From Verrucomicrobiaceae bacterium (lineage in GTDB: Bacteria; Verrucomicrobiota; Verrucomicrobiia; Verrucomicrobiales; Akkermansiaceae): DNA of 64,000 nucleotides. Each line of letters opens with the position of its first letter. The first letter of the stretch is position 1. Shown here piece after piece: positions 62,133 through 64,000 of this stretch. The position numbers and the translations under genes are program-made. The notes below the pieces were generated by a model, which saw only the letters and a list, made by a program, of their open reading frames with translations, did no database searches and had not been told where the DNA came from. The DNA lies in contig JAIXWR010000043.1 in assembly GCA_027491155.1 (NCBI GenBank), positions 109,356-173,355 of the forward strand, in the 5' to 3' direction.

Positions 62133-62199
62133 GTGGGTTTGGGAAAATTCAACTGCCCGGACACCCTATCCATCCGGGTCCAAATTCCTGCGTCAGGGA

Positions 62200-63081
62200 T
62201 TAAAACGTCGGCGCGGCGACGGTGGCGTTCTCCCGTTCTTCGGAGCGGCGGCGCAGGATGCGGTCGGCGATCTCGCGGACCATCTCCGCGAGCAAGAGCC
62301 ACAAATGGCTCCCCTGCCGGTAGTCGGCCGGTGCGATGTGCTTCACCCGCCCGGCATGAGCGGAAAGCTGGTAGCACTTGCGGAAACTGCGCCCGCTCGC
62401 GTCGTCCGGATTGTAAACGGCGATCGCGTGCCCGCCGCTCTTGTTCATCAGGGTGAAGCAGGGCACGTCGGTCGGACCGTCGCCGACATACACGATGTTC
62501 TCGAACGGCACCGGACGGAGGTCGGACGGCATGTGGTCGTTGACGTCCTGGTTGTGCTCCAGCATCCCCTTGTTGATCCGGAACAGGAACTGAGTCTTGG
62601 TCGTGTGCGAGATCGCCCGCTTCGGGAAGCTGATGCAGCCCTGCGAATCCTCGCCGAACTCGCAGCCGAAGATCGCCTTCACCCGCGGCGCCAGCTTGCT
62701 GCCGTCGAGCAGCGCCTTCAGCCCGGAGGAAATGATGTAGAACTCGATCTTCACCCCCGCCAGCTCGTGGTCGTGGCCGAGGCATGAGGAAGGAAGGGAG
62801 TCGAACATTTCCACCACCCCGGGGAAAAAGGTCAGGCCGGCCCCGAGCTGGGTCAGGCGGGCATTCGTCACCTGATCCATCTGGAGGTAGTCCAGGATGC
62901 ACTTCAGGTAGGCCAGTTCGCCGTCCCACTGCTGCTCGGTCACCAGCTTGTTGCACTTCTTCCAGAACTGCGCCGGATCGATCCCGAACTCGGGAAAGAG
63001 CACGTCGTCCTGCATGTAGCGCGGACTCAGCGTCTGGTCGTAGTCGAAGACCAGCGCGATGGTGTTTTGGGGAGCGGCCAT
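62200..63081 (-). CDS. HAD-superfamily phosphatase (phosphoserine phosphatase-like)
   Basis: 293 aa from ATG 63081; the longer frame beyond that has random composition. HAD motifs are [12 protein letters not shown] (D14 and D16 approximate), [14 protein letters not shown]: the Lys in [13 protein letters not shown], and [17 protein letters not shown] helical cap (residues ~25-100) lies between motifs I and II, as in the phosphoserine phosphatase/C1-cap group. The substrate is not clear. It is upstream of mpl on the same strand. The C-terminus is basic ([10 protein letters not shown]). Cytoplasmic. Confidence 0.88.
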   Translation of the reverse strand: MAAPQNTIALVFDYDQTLSPRYMQDDVLFPEFGIDPAQFWKKCNKLVTEQQWDGELAYLKCILDYLQMDQVTNARLTQLGAGLTFFPGVVEMFDSLPSSCLGHDHELAGVKIEFYIISSGLKALLDGSKLAPRVKAIFGCEFGEDSQGCISFPKRAISHTTKTQFLFRINKGMLEHNQDVNDHMPSDLRPVPFENIVYVGDGPTDVPCFTLMNKSGGHAIAVYNPDDASGRSFRKCYQLSAHAGRVKHIAPADYRQGSHLWLLLAEMVREIADRILRRRSEERENATVAAPTF

Positions 63082-64000
63082 GGAGCGGCGGGAAGGCAAC
63101 CAGCCGCCAACCGGTGCCGCAAGCGGAATCCCCGGCCCGGCGAGAGGGCTCGGGTGGCCCGCCCGAAACAGTTCCGGCAGGGAATCCCGCCCCTCACCTT
63201 CCACTTGCCTCCAGGCCCCGGGAAAACCGCCGCGCCGGCCAACCGGGCCCGCGCCCGTCGAAAGCCACCCGCCCCGCCGGAACCGGCACGGACCGGCCAC
63301 GCGATGCCCTTCCAAGGTCGCTCCGCGTCCTGCTCCCGCCGCGGCGGGCCGTTCCAGCCCCGGTTGCCGGGAAAGCCCGCCTGGGAAACGCCCGCCACCC
63401 CTTCGCCTCCACCGCCGCCCTCCCCATCCGGCGCCCCGAACTTCAATCCACCGCCATCCCGGGTCCTGCAAAGGCCGCTTCATGGCGTTCAAACGCATCT
63501 TCACCCCGTGCAATCCCTTCCCTTCGCGACACAATGACCCATCCACCCCGATCCATCGCCCTCCCGATCGCCTCCATCCTCTTCCCTTCTCAATCCAACG
63601 CATTCCAACCCTGTTCGGCGGCAAGGGCCGCGGCCGGAATGGAGCGTCCGGTCCTGAATCTCCTCCATCCCGATGCTCCCGCACCTCGACGCGATGGACC
63701 AAGCGCCGTGCCATCGGCCCGGGAGCTGCCTCGAACGGCATCCCCGCCCTGCCCCCTGCAGGACCTGCGGCGCGTGCCGATATCAGCACCCCGGCACCCC
63801 CTCGCCGCGCCCCCGCCCGGCACCGCCTGATAGACGCACCCGGACCGGGAAAAACCTTGCAATATCAAGGCCCCCAGGCAAGAATGGCACGGGATTAAGG
63901 CGGATTTCGTTGAGGGATTCCTTGGAAGATCAAGGCTTCCAGCCCAGCCACCCACTTCGGGAATCCTCGGCGCTGCAATGCTTGCTTGGGAAAACGGCTC
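63082..64000. other. 919-nt terminal region without a supported gene
   Basis: No frame here shows a recognisable family or convincing start; open frames exist on both strands but have shifting, Pro/Arg/Gly-rich composition typical of random high-GC DNA. The plus strand is strongly pyrimidine-rich between ~63440 and 63620. Two related hairpins, CCTTG-caatat-CAAGG (63855-63870) and CCTTG-gaagat-CAAGG (63920-63935), lie near the edge. The first is followed on the minus strand by TTTTT and could be a terminator for a gene beyond the window. Confidence 0.5.
63850..63870 (-). terminator. Possible terminator for a minus-strand gene beyond the right edge
   Basis: On the minus strand CCTTG-ATATTG-CAAGG is followed by TTTTTCCC. 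The stem is short (5 bp) but the T-run is in place. No gene in the window uses it. Confidence 0.4.

Noticed and set aside
63059..63898. A 279-aa frame on the plus strand and a minus-strand extension upstream of the HAD gene
   Set aside because: Pro/Arg/Ser-rich translations without domain, signal peptide or consistent codon bias; the HAD fold begins at ATG 63081.

Overview
The window is high-GC DNA that reads as a Verrucomicrobiota chromosome, most likely Verrucomicrobiales. The clearest markers are the Chlamydiae/Verrucomicrobia small basic protein (56027-56182), a PEP-CTERM protein, autotransporter-associated beta-strand repeat proteins, a DUF1800/DUF1501 pair, a FecR regulator next to exoprotein genes, and an elongation factor P with the loop typical of this phylum. 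I saw no rRNA, tRNA, CRISPR array, phage or transposase gene.

Region 1-15848 is a secreted polysaccharide-degradation and surface-protein block, all on the + strand. It runs from a truncated FecR protein to a 1205-aa beta-strand repeat protein, then a GH9-like, a five-bladed-propeller and a GH16 glycoside hydrolase in a tight operon. A second beta-strand repeat protein, a PEP-CTERM protein that shares its N-terminal domain, and a PDZ-bearing beta-helix protein follow.

Region 15849-22930 holds a VapBC-type toxin-antitoxin pair, a low-GC orphan gene, MOSC and Maf proteins, a zinc-type substrate-binding protein, a NYN protein, a lysine-rich protein, a ClC-F-type channel and EF-P. Region 22930-28005 is a DUF3570 / ApbE / DUF4266 / Ig-like cassette. 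I read it as a candidate extracytoplasmic flavinylation system, because two of its proteins carry motifs resembling FMN attachment sites. DUF1800 and DUF1501 proteins and a pseudopilin-like protein follow (28199-34900).

Region 34968-48601 is mostly housekeeping: tex, folE2, bS18, bL33 (too short for usual ORF cut-offs), a DksA-like protein, scpB-pheA, a nucleoid-associated protein, uxaC, trpF and a zinc/manganese ABC ATPase and permease. folE2, bS18, bL33 and the DksA-like protein lie together, and all are zinc-free or zinc-ligand-poor forms. This resembles a zinc-sparing set.

Region 48650-63081 holds a Uma2 gene bracketed by a copied permease 3' end, a carbohydrate module (MocA oxidoreductase, cupin, two TIM-barrel epimerases, mutarotase-like protein), upp, the small basic protein, an RsuA-family pseudouridine synthase, acs, a coiled-coil protein, mpl and a HAD phosphatase. 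The last 0.9 kb has no convincing gene. Short palindromic repeats sit just after many stop codons, and two or three apparently acquired genes are bracketed by partial copies of the neighbouring gene's end.
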